64,000 nt of DNA from Opitutales bacterium (GCA_021772515.1 JAJFLU010000015.1:25376-89375), one strand, 5' to 3'; counted from the first letter of the stretch, positions 1 to 9,611 are shown. The notes: generated by a model not told the origin, from the letters alone. Numbers and translations are program-made.

Positions 1-545
1 GAAATACCGCTGACAAACGGCCCGTCATAATCGGTCTGGCACCACACGAGATCGCTATTCTCGGGCACTACATGATAGCTGTGAACGAAATAAAATTGGT
101 CCGATGCGGGATGTAATTCACGGTTAAGAATCTCCTCTTTGACAAAGGATACGGAGTTCCAGCCGATGTGAGGGATCTTGAAATCCGGCCTCAGACGAAA
201 CTTGACCACTTTGCCAGGAAATACACCCAACCCGCGTACCCCTGCCTCCTCGGAGTGATCGAAGAGCGCCTGCAAACCGAGGCAAACACCCAAAAAAGGC
301 CGGTTTTCGGAGATCCAGCCCCGCACGGAGTCGGCCAATCCACTGCCTTCGAGCGCCGCCACACAGTCTCGAATTGCCCCCACACCGGGCAGAACCAAAC
401 CGGCAGGCTCACCCAATTCCTGACGTGATCGCACAATTCGCACACGCACATTGTTAGCCCCGACCGTTTCGAGGGCTTTTTGCACGCTTCGCAGGTTGCC
501 CATGCCGTAATCGATCACGGCGATGGTTGAAATATTTTCGCCCAT
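1..545 (-). CDS. hisH: Imidazole glycerol phosphate synthase glutaminase subunit HisH (3' end outside window)
   Basis: Reading the minus strand from ATG at 543-545 gives 181 codons with no stop, so the C-terminus lies beyond the left edge. The translation begins MGENISTIAVIDYGMGNLRS, a typical class I glutamine amidotransferase start. The nucleophile motif GVCLGLQ holds the catalytic cysteine near residue 86, and HSYH comes later. HisH releases ammonia from glutamine for HisF in histidine synthesis. It lies 28 nt downstream of hisB and is the last visible gene of a hisD-hisC-hisB-hisH run. hisA and hisF would be expected outside the window. It is incomplete because of the window edge, not because it is broken. 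Confidence 0.95.
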   Translation of the reverse strand, partial: MGENISTIAVIDYGMGNLRSVQKALETVGANNVRVRIVRSRQELGEPAGLVLPGVGAIRDCVAALEGSGLADSVRGWISENRPFLGVCLGLQALFDHSEEAGVRGLGVFPGKVVKFRLRPDFKIPHIGWNSVSFVKEEILNRELHPASDQFYFVHSYHVVPENSDLVWCQTDYDGPFVSGI

Positions 546-573
546 GTTAATATCCACAAATCCCCCCTGCCCT

Positions 574-1173
574 CTAATCGAGAGTTCCCTTGGTCGAAGG
601 GAGTTGGCCGGATTGCCGGGGGTCGATAGAGGAGGCTCTGTCGAGGGCACGCGCGAAACCCTTAAAAATCGCCTCGGCGATATGGTGGGGTTCGTCACCG
701 TATTCCAGTTCGATATGCACATTGGCTTTCGCCGTGTTGGCAAACGCCTGAAAAAATTCTCGCACCAATCCGATGTTGAAATCCCGCACAAGCCGTTCCC
801 TGCTTTCCACCCGATAGACCAGGGCAGCCCGACCCCCGAGATCGATGACCACTCGGGCCAATGTTTCATCCATCGGCATTAGAAAAAAACCATAGCGGCA
901 AATTCCCAGCTTGTCTCCAAGGGCTTCGTTGACCGCTTTTCCTAAGACAATTCCGATATCTTCAACCGTGTGGTGATAATCAACCGCAACATCTCCCTCG
1001 GCCCGCAAATCGATGTCGAAGAGGCCATGCCGGGCAAAAAGGTCGAACATGTGATCCATGAAAGGTATCCCCGTGTCCGCCGAGCATTTGCCTTCGCCGT
1101 CAAGGGTCAGGCGCAAAGAGATATCGGTCTCCTCTGTTTTACGGGTTATTTTTGCTGTGCGTGGTTTATCCAT
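574..1173 (-). CDS. hisB: Imidazoleglycerol-phosphate dehydratase
   Basis: The 199-residue protein matches the monofunctional dehydratase form, with no phosphatase domain. The family's paired metal-binding histidine motifs are visible: [11 protein letters not shown], then [11 protein letters not shown], then [16 protein letters not shown] near the C-terminus. It dehydrates imidazoleglycerol phosphate to imidazole-acetol phosphate in histidine synthesis, using two Mn ions. Its ATG lies 28 nt inside the end of hisC, so the two are probably translationally coupled. Histidinol-phosphate phosphatase is not in this window and must be encoded elsewhere. Confidence 0.96.
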   Translation of the reverse strand: MDKPRTAKITRKTEETDISLRLTLDGEGKCSADTGIPFMDHMFDLFARHGLFDIDLRAEGDVAVDYHHTVEDIGIVLGKAVNEALGDKLGICRYGFFLMPMDETLARVVIDLGGRAALVYRVESRERLVRDFNIGLVREFFQAFANTAKANVHIELEYGDEPHHIAEAIFKGFARALDRASSIDPRQSGQLPSTKGTLD

Positions 1174-2249
1174 GAGTCAATGGCTTCCAGGAGTAAATTC
1201 ATCTGTTTATCGGTTCCCACACTGATTCGGAGAAAACCGGCTGTCAACGAGCTACCTCCAAAATAGCGGACCAGGATTTTGCGTTTTCTGAGGTATTTAA
1301 AAAGATTTTCGGCCACCTCGGCGCCGGTTTCCCCTCGGGAATTGCGGGGTTCGGTGAAAAGAAAATTCGCCTGAGATGGATAGGTGAACCAATTCCTGTC
1401 GCGCAGCACTCTATAAAAACACTCTCTCGTAAAGTTAATTTTCTCGATGATTTTGCGGTAATATTCTTGATCTCCGAACGCGGCCAACGCTCCTGCCTGA
1501 CTGAGCCGGTTCACATTATAGCTGTCCCGAACCCGGTCGAGAATCTCGATTACCTCGGGAGCCGCCAGCACATACCCCACCCTCAAGCCAGCAAGTCCGT
1601 GGGATTTTGAGAAAGTCCTCGTGATAGCCAAATTCGGGTATTTTCCCAAAAGAGGCACGGCATCCTCACGGGCGAAGGCGGCGTAGGCCTCGTCCACAAC
1701 CAGCAAGCCGCCAAACTCCTCCAAAATGGCTGCGATTTGGCCACGGGAATAACCCACTCCGGTAGGCGCATTGGGAGAGGTCAGAAAAAAAATGGCCGCG
1801 CCACTGTGAGCGATTTTTCCGGTTTCCAAGAGCATATCGCGGCCACAGAGCACCTTGCGGACAGGGGCTTTTTGAATCCCCGCGAGAATGGGGTAAAGCG
1901 AGTAGCCGGGCTCCAGCATTCCAACCGAGGCCCCGCTGTCGGAAAAGGCTCGTATAAGCAGATTGAGCACATCGTCCGAGCCATTGCCGACGAGGGCCTG
2001 TGCGGGGTCCACTCGATGAAAATCGGCGATTGCCTGGCGCAGGGGTTCGCTTTTCGGGCCAGGATATAGCGGGAGCCGCTGCAATTCGGATGCAATTGCC
2101 TCCCCAATGCGCGGACTTGGAGGATAGGGATTTTCGTTGGTGTTCAGCTTCAGCCAATCATCGCCATCGGGCTGCTCACCCGGCGTGTAAGGCGCCATGG
2201 CTTCGATATGGGGCAATGCCTGCGGAACGTTTTTATGGGTTCGACTCAT
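1146..2249 (-). CDS. hisC: Histidinol-phosphate aminotransferase
   Basis: This is a 367-residue fold-type I PLP enzyme that transaminates imidazole-acetol phosphate with glutamate. Visible motifs are [11 protein letters not shown] near the N-terminus, the GNGSDD cofactor region, [10 protein letters not shown], and the PLP lysine in [17 protein letters not shown]. Its start codon overlaps the hisD stop by one base (TAATG), and its 3' end overlaps hisB by 28 nt. This is tight operon packing. Tyrosine or phenylalanine aminotransferases of the same fold are an alternative on sequence alone, but the his context decides. Confidence 0.95.
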   Translation of the reverse strand: MSRTHKNVPQALPHIEAMAPYTPGEQPDGDDWLKLNTNENPYPPSPRIGEAIASELQRLPLYPGPKSEPLRQAIADFHRVDPAQALVGNGSDDVLNLLIRAFSDSGASVGMLEPGYSLYPILAGIQKAPVRKVLCGRDMLLETGKIAHSGAAIFFLTSPNAPTGVGYSRGQIAAILEEFGGLLVVDEAYAAFAREDAVPLLGKYPNLAITRTFSKSHGLAGLRVGYVLAAPEVIEILDRVRDSYNVNRLSQAGALAAFGDQEYYRKIIEKINFTRECFYRVLRDRNWFTYPSQANFLFTEPRNSRGETGAEVAENLFKYLRKRKILVRYFGGSSLTAGFLRISVGTDKQMNLLLEAIDSWINHAQQK

Positions 2250-3544
2250 TATTTATCGAACCGAATTTGGAGGGACCGGCCATGGGCATCGAGTTTTTCG
2301 AGTTCGCTGAAGGCCTTCACCACTGGGCGCGCCCGGACAAGGCTTCGGGGCCCATATTGAACAAGGCTGCTGCGTCGAAAAAAATCGGTGATGGACAGGC
2401 CGCTAAAAAATTTGCCCGTCCCACCGGTGGGAAGCGTATGGCTGGGACCCGCGGTGAAATCGCCTAAAACCGTTGGTGTGTGGTCGCCCAAAAATATGGC
2501 GCCGACATTGCGGACTTTCTTGGAGAACGAATTGAGAAGGCGCTTTTCGATATGCAGTTCAAGGTGTTCCGGAGCAATGGTTTCCGCCAGACTACGGGCC
2601 TGATCGAGGTCATCCACCAAAATGGCCAGAAAATCACTTTTGAGAATCGAACGGATCAACGACGCCCGGCTCAAATCCGCCAGTTGTAACTTGATTTCAA
2701 TTTCGACTTCACGAAAGAAGTTCTCCTCGGTCGAGGCCAGAAACAACCTGCCGCCGAGCCCGTGTTCAGCCTGAGCCAGAAGATCGGCAGCCACCAAGGC
2801 GGGTTTGGCGCTTTTGTCCGCGACAATCATCACCTCGCTGGGACCGGGTAGCAGATCCACCCCCGCAATGCCGAAAACCTGCCGCTTGGCCTCGGTAACA
2901 TAGGCGTTTCCAGGACCAAATATTTTGCAAACGGATGGGATTGTGGCGGTTCCGTAGGCCATCGCGCCGATTGCCTGAATCCCCCCGATGCGATAAACCT
3001 CCTCGATTCCACAATAGTTCAGGGCGGCCAAGAGACCGGGATTCAGCGCGCCATCTGGCCCCGGAGGAGTGAAAACGGCGATTTCGGGAACTTTGGCGAG
3101 GCGTGCAAGGGCAGCCGTCATCACCACCGTGGAAACGAGGGGAACTTTGCCTCCGGGCACATAGATGCCGACGCGTTCGAGAGGATGAAAACGCTCTCCC
3201 ACCATTGCCCGGTGAGGATTTTTCGCCTTCCACGAAATTGGCAAACTTCTCCGGTGAAACTCCTCGACGCAATGGATGGCGATTTTAACCGCCCTCTTCT
3301 GAGCCTTGGAGAGATTTTTACCGGCGTTTCTGATTTCCCCGGTCTCGATTCTGAATTGCTTTGGCGAGAGTCGAACATTGTCGAATCTGGATGTGTATTC
3401 AGAAACGGCCTTGTCGCCGTCAATTTCAATTGCCTGTAGTATTCGGGCTACCTGATCACGAAATTCCGGCGTGCCACGGGTGTTTCGGCAATATTTTGCC
3501 AATCTTCGGGAAAAACCCGGAGCAGTGTATCGAAGCAGACGCAT
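2249..3544 (-). CDS. hisD: Histidinol dehydrogenase
   Basis: The 431-residue protein catalyses the last two oxidations of histidine synthesis, histidinol to histidine, with NAD and Zn. The Zn and catalytic residues known in the family are present: Q and H in LLAQAEHG, the E-H pair in APEHLEL, D in GDFTAGPSHTLPTGG, and the C-terminal H in LDAHGRSL. After the QAEH motif it reads GLGGR where many relatives have DPEAQ. It is the first his gene and starts 15 nt after the stop of the LolA-like gene, so it has little room for its own promoter and probably shares a transcript with that gene. Confidence 0.96.
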   Translation of the reverse strand: MRLLRYTAPGFSRRLAKYCRNTRGTPEFRDQVARILQAIEIDGDKAVSEYTSRFDNVRLSPKQFRIETGEIRNAGKNLSKAQKRAVKIAIHCVEEFHRRSLPISWKAKNPHRAMVGERFHPLERVGIYVPGGKVPLVSTVVMTAALARLAKVPEIAVFTPPGPDGALNPGLLAALNYCGIEEVYRIGGIQAIGAMAYGTATIPSVCKIFGPGNAYVTEAKRQVFGIAGVDLLPGPSEVMIVADKSAKPALVAADLLAQAEHGLGGRLFLASTEENFFREVEIEIKLQLADLSRASLIRSILKSDFLAILVDDLDQARSLAETIAPEHLELHIEKRLLNSFSKKVRNVGAIFLGDHTPTVLGDFTAGPSHTLPTGGTGKFFSGLSITDFFRRSSLVQYGPRSLVRARPVVKAFSELEKLDAHGRSLQIRFDK

Positions 3545-3559
3545 GTCTTTGCGCCCTAA

Positions 3560-4312
3560 TCAGGGCTTTTTCTCGCCCGTGCGTTTGGGCGGGGCAAAGT
3601 TAGGCAGCTCAAAATATGAATCATCCAATTCCTCGTTCAGGATGATTTCGGTAAATTCCACCGTGTTTACAATTTCTCCATCGATCAGTGAAATAACTTT
3701 TTGTGGAAAACGAACCCCATCGACGACCATTTGCCCTACTTCCCTAATTTCGAGCCCCTGGTCATTGAGTGTGGAAATAAGATCGCCCGTTTTTACGTCG
3801 AAATATCGCTCATAATAGATTTCAGCACCGTAATGAAATACCAGCACCCGCGCTTCACGGCCATCTTTGGTTTGCACTCCCTTATCGATTATTTTTCCTC
3901 GAATTTTATCAAATCCGGCAAAAAAATTCAAATTATCGTGAGTGTTGGCCCGCATTCGTTTCAGATCCGCTGCATTGAGAATTTCCAGATTCCATGAATT
4001 TGGATTGCTCGGCGAAAAACGGCGATTCCAACCCTCATAATTGTCAAGCGCCGTGGTGAGAATGGTATTTCCCTCGGAGACATCCATCCGTTGTTGGTAA
4101 GGCTTCTTGAAGAGAATTTCAATGGCGCCTTCACTATTCTTGTTGGCGGAGGTATATTTACCTTTGAAATGAATCGTGTGGACCGCGTTTAGCACCTCAT
4201 CGCCGCCAAGGTGCTGACGGGCGCTGGCAATCACCTCCTCGACCGTGGAGTCCGCGGGCAAAGATGTGGCAAGCAGGATCGTCGATATCGAAAATACAAT
4301 CAATCTGTTCAT
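3560..4312 (-). CDS. LolA-like exported protein, function unknown
   Basis: The frame is open further upstream to 4363. I place the start at ATG 4310-4312 because that gives a normal signal peptide, MNRLIVFSISTILLATSLPA, with likely cleavage near residue 20. The mature part (about 230 residues) has the alternating beta pattern and the early motif VEEVIASARQHLGG seen in LolA/LppX-type periplasmic proteins annotated as outer-membrane lipoprotein-sorting proteins. No catalytic motif is visible, and I do not claim it is true LolA. It sits between rplQ and hisD on the same strand, 15 nt before hisD, which is an unexpected neighbour for a histidine operon. Confidence 0.75.
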   Translation of the reverse strand: MNRLIVFSISTILLATSLPADSTVEEVIASARQHLGGDEVLNAVHTIHFKGKYTSANKNSEGAIEILFKKPYQQRMDVSEGNTILTTALDNYEGWNRRFSPSNPNSWNLEILNAADLKRMRANTHDNLNFFAGFDKIRGKIIDKGVQTKDGREARVLVFHYGAEIYYERYFDVKTGDLISTLNDQGLEIREVGQMVVDGVRFPQKVISLIDGEIVNTVEFTEIILNEELDDSYFELPNFAPPKRTGEKKP

Positions 4313-4489
4313 GGCTGGCTTAATAGTTGTAATAGATATGCGTATGAAAAGCGCAAAGTTCATCTGCTTCGTGAAAAAGTTGTTTTGTATCCATCAATTG
4401 ACCACAGAACGGCCTTTGTGTTCAAATCCAATTTCTGGAATCGGGTGAAGTGGCTGGAAAGTGAACGTATTGATAAATTCCGACAAGGC

Positions 4490-4723
4490 CTAAAATTTCA
4501 GTCTCGAATTGAGAAAACCGCAGGCGGGACAGTTATCAGTACCTTTGAGCTTTTTATTGGTGTACAATTTCCCGCATTTCACGCAATGGAAAACTCCCTG
4601 CGAGCGCTCGGCTTCGTAGAGATGTTTTTCGCGCCGGTCGTAGAAATACCAAAGGCCCATTATAACGGCCAAACCAACCGATATGCAGAGGAGTAAAAAG
4701 GTTTCCAGATCGAGGGTTATCAA
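4490..4723 (-). CDS. Small membrane protein with a zinc-ribbon tail
   Basis: This 77-residue hypothetical protein starts at a TTG codon, the first usable start after an in-frame stop; the start is uncertain and no clear Shine-Dalgarno sequence is visible. Residues about 6-27 form one hydrophobic helix (LETFLLLCISVGLAVIMGLWYF). A cytosolic part follows with two CxxC knuckles, HCVKCGKLY and NCPACGF, spaced as in a zinc ribbon. The positive charges after the helix suggest that the ribbon faces the cytoplasm. It lies 137 nt downstream of rplQ. I do not recognise a named family. Confidence 0.7.
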   Translation of the reverse strand: MITLDLETFLLLCISVGLAVIMGLWYFYDRREKHLYEAERSQGVFHCVKCGKLYTNKKLKGTDNCPACGFLNSRLKF

Positions 4724-4860
4724 ATCGAGAAGGTCGCTGCTGATTCAGGGTTGAAAGTATATTTTGCGGATTCGCATTTTTAACCGAAAACCGGACCAAA
4801 AATCAACAATCAAGGTGCGGACAAAGGTGGTTTATCGTCCACCGTCGCGACAATGCCGAC

Positions 4861-5550
4861 TCAACTCTGCTTTTCGGGGTCTTCTTCCGGGGCAGTGTCC
4901 TCGCCTTCCGCCTCTTTCGCCTCGACAACGGGTTCTTCAGCTATGTCTTCCTCGACGGTCTCAGCTTCAACTTCAGCTACAGTTTCGGCTTCCGGCTCCG
5001 ATTCCTCGACGATATTCGCCTCGACAGCCTCCGGTTCGACCGAATTTTCCTCCTCCGCCTCTGGGGCTGGAATTGTTTCAACCTCGCTCACGCTCTCTTG
5101 CTGGGAGGCAACACTCTTTTTTGCCCGGGATTTCTTTGTCTTTTTCCGGCGGGAAGATTTGTAGCCTTCGTCGGCTCCGTCGATCAACTCGATGAGGGCC
5201 ATTTCTGCGGCATCACCAATTCTGGCGCCCAATTTGTAAATCCGGGTATAGCCGCCGTTTCTTTCCATAAATTCCTCGACACGACTCTCGAAGAGATTGT
5301 GCACGACGGATTTATCGCGAACTCTGGCGATGGCAAGGCGGCGCAGATAAAGAGCGCGCTCGGGGGTTGCCGTCTTGGCTTTTTTGGCCATCGTAATGAT
5401 TTTTTCGACAAAGGGACGGAGGGCCTTGGCCTTGGGCAAGGTGGTCTGGATCCTGCCGTGCTTTAGCAGGGCGGTTGCCAAGTTGGCCATAAGAGCAATG
5501 CGATGCTCTTTTTTTACCCCTAACTGGTTACTATGTTTGCGATGGCGCAT
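4861..5550 (-). CDS. rplQ: 50S ribosomal protein L17 with an acidic C-terminal extension
   Basis: Residues 1 to about 128 are a normal L17 (MRHRKHSNQLGVKKEHRIAL at the start), a large-subunit protein near the exit tunnel. About 100 further residues follow: first a basic patch (SSRRKKTKKSRAKKS), then a Glu/Ala/Val-rich acidic stretch ending PEKQS. Typical L17 is 115-130 residues, so the total of 229 is unusual. It is the last gene of the alpha cluster, 42 nt after rpoA. The frame is clean, so the tail is probably translated. Its role is unknown. Confidence 0.97.
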   Translation of the reverse strand: MRHRKHSNQLGVKKEHRIALMANLATALLKHGRIQTTLPKAKALRPFVEKIITMAKKAKTATPERALYLRRLAIARVRDKSVVHNLFESRVEEFMERNGGYTRIYKLGARIGDAAEMALIELIDGADEGYKSSRRKKTKKSRAKKSVASQQESVSEVETIPAPEAEEENSVEPEAVEANIVEESEPEAETVAEVEAETVEEDIAEEPVVEAKEAEGEDTAPEEDPEKQS

Positions 5551-5592
5551 GAAATGAAGTGGGCCTGAGCCGTAATATTTTTAAAGTTGAAA

Positions 5593-6600
5593 TTAGATAT
5601 CAGTGCGTGATTCGAGAAGACGCTCATCGATTTTCATTCCCAGCGAAAGTCCCAATTGCTCGAGCTTCGCTTTGATTTCATTAAGGGATTTTTTCCCGAA
5701 ATTGCGATATTTGAGCATTTCCTGCTCACTTTTCATGGCCAACTCGCCGACTGTGGTGATATTGGCGTTGTTCAGGCAATTCGCCGCGCGGACGGATAGC
5801 TCGATTTCATTGACGCTCATATTGAGCAATTTGCGCAGTTTGTTCTGCTCCTCGCTCACTTCCGCCTGTTCGCTCTCGAATTCGACTGGCACTTCGCTCA
5901 TTTGATCGAAGACATCCAGATGGTGTTTGAGGATGGCCGCTGAGAGTCTAAGGGATTCCTCAGCCGTCACTCGGCCATCGGTCCAAATTTCCAGGATCAG
6001 CCTGTCGTAATCGGTCATCTGGCCGACGCGGGTATTTTCGATGGAAAATTTGACCAGCGTAACCGGACTGAAAAGCGAATCGATGGCGATAACTCCGATG
6101 GGTTGATCGGGGGATTTATTTTCCTCTCCCTGGCAATATCCACGCCCGACTTTAATCTCAAGTTCGGCTAAAAACCGTTGTTTCTTGTCGAGGGTGCAAA
6201 TAACCTGACCGGGATTCATGATCTCGATGTTGGCATCTTGCTGGATATCGGCAGCGGTTACCTGTCCCTCTTTCTCGACATCGATGAGGAGCTTGATGGG
6301 TTCCCGGTTATGGGACTTTATGAGAACCTTTTTCAGGTTCAGCACAATGTCGGTGACATCCTCCATGACTCCTTCGATGCTCTGGAATTCGTGGTCCACC
6401 CCATCGATTTTTATTGAAGAGATGGCCGCTCCTTCAATGGAACTGAGCAGAACCCGGCGCAGCGAATTGCCGATGGTATGCCCGTAGCCGGTCTCAAAAG
6501 GCTCGGCAATGAATTTTGCGTAATTTTGCGAAGCGTCCTCTTCCTCAATGGTGAGACGCCTAGGCAGTTCAAATTTTCCTAATCGTATCTGCATCTTCAA
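5593..6600 (-). CDS. rpoA: DNA-directed RNA polymerase alpha subunit
   Basis: The 335-residue protein has both expected domains. The N-terminal dimerisation and assembly domain (about 1-235) includes EPFETGYGHTIGNSLRRVLL. The C-terminal domain (about 255-320) includes LSVRAANCLNNANI and GKKSLNEIKAKL, the helix-hairpin-helix region that binds UP elements and activators. It follows rpsD in the alpha cluster and precedes rplQ. A 111-nt spacer separates it from rpsD. Confidence 0.98.
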   Translation of the reverse strand: MKMQIRLGKFELPRRLTIEEEDASQNYAKFIAEPFETGYGHTIGNSLRRVLLSSIEGAAISSIKIDGVDHEFQSIEGVMEDVTDIVLNLKKVLIKSHNREPIKLLIDVEKEGQVTAADIQQDANIEIMNPGQVICTLDKKQRFLAELEIKVGRGYCQGEENKSPDQPIGVIAIDSLFSPVTLVKFSIENTRVGQMTDYDRLILEIWTDGRVTAEESLRLSAAILKHHLDVFDQMSEVPVEFESEQAEVSEEQNKLRKLLNMSVNEIELSVRAANCLNNANITTVGELAMKSEQEMLKYRNFGKKSLNEIKAKLEQLGLSLGMKIDERLLESRTDI

Positions 6601-6711
6601 TTAATTAGTTAATTAGCGTTTGAATCACATCCCCCGGCCCTTCCATACATACAACGAAAATGCCCGGGAAATTGAAAATTGTTTAATTTATCGACCTCTA
6701 TCCTTGTCCGT

Positions 6712-7320
6712 TTACCGGCTGTAAAACTCCACGATGAGCTGCACGTTGACTCCGGGCTCGACTTCACCAGCTTCCGGCAATCGGTTAATTTTCGCTCGCA
6801 GGGAGTCATCGTTGCGGCTCAACCAAGTTGGCGTAACCCGCATCCGGGTATCCTCGATGCAGCGGGTGGCAAGCTGACGCGATGAGGTGCCGGCTTTGAC
6901 TTCGATCTCCTCCCCGGCGACTACTTGATAGCTGGGGATATCCACTTTGCAGCCATCGACCTTGATGTGGCCGTGATTGACAAATTGACGGGCCTGGGGC
7001 CTGGTTTTGGCAAATCCGAGAAGGTAGATAACATTGTCCAACCGTGTCTCCAGAATTTGCAGAAAAATTTCCCCGGTCACACCCCGTCTGTTTTTAGCCC
7101 GTTGAAAGGCGAGCCGGAATTGTTTTTCGGTGAGGCCGTACATGTAGCGGAGTTTCTGTTTTTCGAGGAGGCCCACGGCGTAATCGCTGACCTTGCGGCG
7201 ATGGCGCTGGCCGTGTTGGCCGGGCAGGTAAGGCCTCCGCTCGAACGCTTTGTTCGGCGCAAAGACGGCCATGCCGAATTTGCGATTCATGCGTGTGGTC
7301 GGTCCGGTATAACGAGACAT
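6712..7320 (-). CDS. rpsD: 30S ribosomal protein S4
   Basis: This 202-residue primary 16S rRNA-binding protein nucleates 30S assembly and in some bacteria represses the alpha operon. The S4 RNA-binding domain is visible (TRLDNVIYLLGFAKTRPQARQFVNHGHIKVDG). The N-terminal region lacks the four-cysteine zinc knuckle found in zinc-type S4, so this is the zinc-independent form. It is encoded between rpsK and rpoA. Confidence 0.97.
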   Translation of the reverse strand: MSRYTGPTTRMNRKFGMAVFAPNKAFERRPYLPGQHGQRHRRKVSDYAVGLLEKQKLRYMYGLTEKQFRLAFQRAKNRRGVTGEIFLQILETRLDNVIYLLGFAKTRPQARQFVNHGHIKVDGCKVDIPSYQVVAGEEIEVKAGTSSRQLATRCIEDTRMRVTPTWLSRNDDSLRAKINRLPEAGEVEPGVNVQLIVEFYSR

Positions 7321-7359
7321 TTTTTAGATTTCCGAGAAAAAGGTTAGGTTAGTGAAAAT

Positions 7360-8337
7360 TTAGACACGACGGCGCTTGGGTGGGCGGCAGCCATTGTGCG
7401 GGACGGGGGTGACATCGGTCAATGAGGCTACGATAAAGCCAAGAGATTGCAACGCCCGGACGGCAGAGTCACGGCCCATTCCAGGGCCTTTTACGCGAAC
7501 TTCTATTTCTCTGAGGCCGTGCCCCATGGCAGTGCGTCCGGCATCTTGAGTGACTACCTGCGCGGCAAAGGCGGTGGATTTGCGCGAGCCACGGAATCCG
7601 CATTTTCCCGCGCTGGACCATGAGATCACATTTCCGTTTTTGTCGCTGAAAGTTACTTTGGTATTATTGAAAGTGGCCAGAATATGGACGATCCCGGAGG
7701 TGATGTTTTTACTGCCTTTTGCCCGACGGACTTTGAGATCGCCGATATCTGTCTTGAGCAGATCCTGAGCAGAGGGCGCTTTGGGTTTGGCATCCTCCTT
7801 TTTTGCGTCCTCTTGATCCGGAGCTTTGTCTTTTTCTGCGCTATCCTCTTTCTTGCTTGCAGGCTCGGCCTTTTTCTTTGGTTCAGGCGCTGGCTTGTCG
7901 GTTTTTTCAGCGCTCTTTTCGGGAGCTGCCGCTACAACCTCGACGGGAGCGGAAGTCTTTTTCGGCTTCTTCACCTCTTTTTTCGGTGATTCCTCCTTTT
8001 CGACGCTTTTTGGCGCAGCTTTTTTCTTGGCCGCTTTCTTTACGGGTTTGGCCGCCGGTTCTTCGGCTTTTTCTTCGGCTTTTTCTGGAACGGCCTCTGC
8101 GGATTCGGTGGAAGCAGGAGCCTTTTTCGCTTTTTTTGCCACCTTTTTAACCGCTGCCTTCTTTTTCACCGTTTTTTTCTTGGCAGCGGGTTCCGTAGTT
8201 TCTGACTTTTTCTTGGCAGTCTTCTTTACAGTTTTGGGCGTAGGCTTACTGGCTTTTTTTTCGCTCTTTTCGGGAGCAGCTTCCGCATTCTCCACGGGAG
8301 GTGGAGTATCGTTGGATTGTTTTTCTTCTTCGCTCAT
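7360..8337 (-). CDS. rpsK: 30S ribosomal protein S11 with a very long Lys/Ala/Pro/Glu N-terminal extension
   Basis: Residues about 200-325 are a normal S11 ([20 protein letters not shown], then [18 protein letters not shown] at the end), a platform protein beside the mRNA exit site. They are preceded by nearly 200 residues of low-complexity sequence made mostly of K, A, P, E, S and V, resembling histone H1-like tails. Usual S11 is about 129 residues. The only ATG before the core is at 8335-8337. There is one GTG deep in the tail and none near the core, so the extension must be translated to make S11. The gene sits in its normal place between rpsM and rpsD. Confidence 0.95.
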   Translation of the reverse strand: MSEEEKQSNDTPPPVENAEAAPEKSEKKASKPTPKTVKKTAKKKSETTEPAAKKKTVKKKAAVKKVAKKAKKAPASTESAEAVPEKAEEKAEEPAAKPVKKAAKKKAAPKSVEKEESPKKEVKKPKKTSAPVEVVAAAPEKSAEKTDKPAPEPKKKAEPASKKEDSAEKDKAPDQEDAKKEDAKPKAPSAQDLLKTDIGDLKVRRAKGSKNITSGIVHILATFNNTKVTFSDKNGNVISWSSAGKCGFRGSRKSTAFAAQVVTQDAGRTAMGHGLREIEVRVKGPGMGRDSAVRALQSLGFIVASLTDVTPVPHNGCRPPKRRRV

Positions 8338-8367
8338 TTTTTATAGTAAATTTTAAAAAACTTAACT

Positions 8368-8742
8368 CTAAGCTTTTCTCTTAATTCCGACCGTTTTCCG
8401 CTTACCTTTGCGGGTGCGGGCATTACATTGGGTGCGCTGACCCCGCACGGGCAAGCCTCGGCGGTGGCGCAAACCCCGATAACAATTGATCGCCTGAAGT
8501 CGTTTCAAATCCGAGGAGATTTCTCGCCGTAGATCGCCTTCGATACGGTATTGCTTCTCACTGATCACCTCCATCAGGTGATTGATATCGGTTTCCGACA
8601 GGTCTTTAGCCTTCATGTCGGGGTCGAGCCCGGAGGCCTTCACAATGCTGTCGGCACGTGTTGGCCCGATACCATACATATAGCGTAGGGCATAGGGCAA
8701 TTTTTTGTGGCCTGGTATATCGACTCCGAGAATGCGTGGCAT
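8368..8742 (-). CDS. rpsM: 30S ribosomal protein S13
   Basis: This 124-residue head protein of the 30S subunit contacts the P-site tRNA and forms bridges to L5. Family signatures seen are GVDIPGHKKLPYALRYMYGIG and the basic C-terminus RTRKGKRKTVGIKRKA. It is the first alpha-cluster gene here. It lies 78 nt downstream of map, and that gap is too short to hold the rpmJ (L36) gene usually found just before rpsM. Confidence 0.97.
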   Translation of the reverse strand: MPRILGVDIPGHKKLPYALRYMYGIGPTRADSIVKASGLDPDMKAKDLSETDINHLMEVISEKQYRIEGDLRREISSDLKRLQAINCYRGLRHRRGLPVRGQRTQCNARTRKGKRKTVGIKRKA

Positions 8743-8820
8743 GGGCTGGTATTTCCTGGTACGGCGGTTTACTTAAATGTGAAAAGGGCAGAAAGTATCA
8801 AATAAATTCTTTTTGAAAAG

Positions 8821-9588
8821 CTAATTCTTCGTAATGGTCAATATTTCTGGGCCATTGTGGGTTATCAGCACGGTGTGCTCGAAATGGGCGGAGGGTTTGC
8901 CATCGCGGGTGAAGGCAGTCCAGCCATCGGAACTCATTTGCACTTCGGCGCGGCCAAGGTTTACCATTGGCTCGATGGCGAGGGTCATCCCGGCTTTTAG
9001 CTTCTTACCGGTCCGGGGTTGACCAAAATTGGGAATCTGCGGTTCCTCGTGCATGGATTTACCGACCCCATGCCCCACAAAATCGCGCACGATGGTAAAG
9101 GGATGGGTCTCGATGTATTTCTGCACGGCATGAGAAATATCGCCCACTCGTTTACCGGGGCGGGCTTGGTCGATGCCCTGATAGAGGGCCGTTTCGGTCG
9201 AGCGAACGAGTTTTTCAACCTGCGGATCTGCCTGCCCAATGAGATAGGTGCGGGCGTTGTCTCCGATAAATCCGCTATAGGTCACTGTGACGTCCAGGGT
9301 AACATTGTCGCCCTCTCGCAATACACGTTTCAATGAGCCAATGCCGTGGACGATCTCTTCGTTGACCGAGATACAGGTATAGGCGGGGAAAAAGCGATTA
9401 CCGATCCGGTAGTTGTAAACGGTGCTGACAGCCCCATAACTCTCGATCAACTGTTTGCCGATCTGATCGAGATCGTAGGTATTTATGCCGGGGGCCAGAT
9501 AGGTGGACAGCTTTTCCAGTACAGTGGCTGCAATCTTGCAGGCTTCACGCATTTTCTGGATTTCTTCCTCCGTTTTTATGGGAATCAT
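8821..9588 (-). CDS. map: Type I methionine aminopeptidase
   Basis: The 255-residue enzyme removes the initiator methionine from nascent proteins. The five metal ligands of the pita-bread fold are visible: D in NVTLDVTVTY, D in GFIGDNARTY, H in GHGVGKSMHEEP, E in LAIEPMV, and E in HFEHTVL. There is no N-terminal zinc finger extension. It follows secY with a 123-nt gap; adk, often found between the two, is absent. The normal downstream neighbours infA and rpmJ are also absent. Confidence 0.97.
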   Translation of the reverse strand: MIPIKTEEEIQKMREACKIAATVLEKLSTYLAPGINTYDLDQIGKQLIESYGAVSTVYNYRIGNRFFPAYTCISVNEEIVHGIGSLKRVLREGDNVTLDVTVTYSGFIGDNARTYLIGQADPQVEKLVRSTETALYQGIDQARPGKRVGDISHAVQKYIETHPFTIVRDFVGHGVGKSMHEEPQIPNFGQPRTGKKLKAGMTLAIEPMVNLGRAEVQMSSDGWTAFTRDGKPSAHFEHTVLITHNGPEILTITKN

Positions 9589-9611
9589 GAGATGTTAAAA
9601 GAATTCGCCTA

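Noticed and set aside
4860..8337. Frameshift as cause of the S11 and L17 tails
   Set aside because: Both tails are in frame with conserved cores, with consistent charged composition and no stop.
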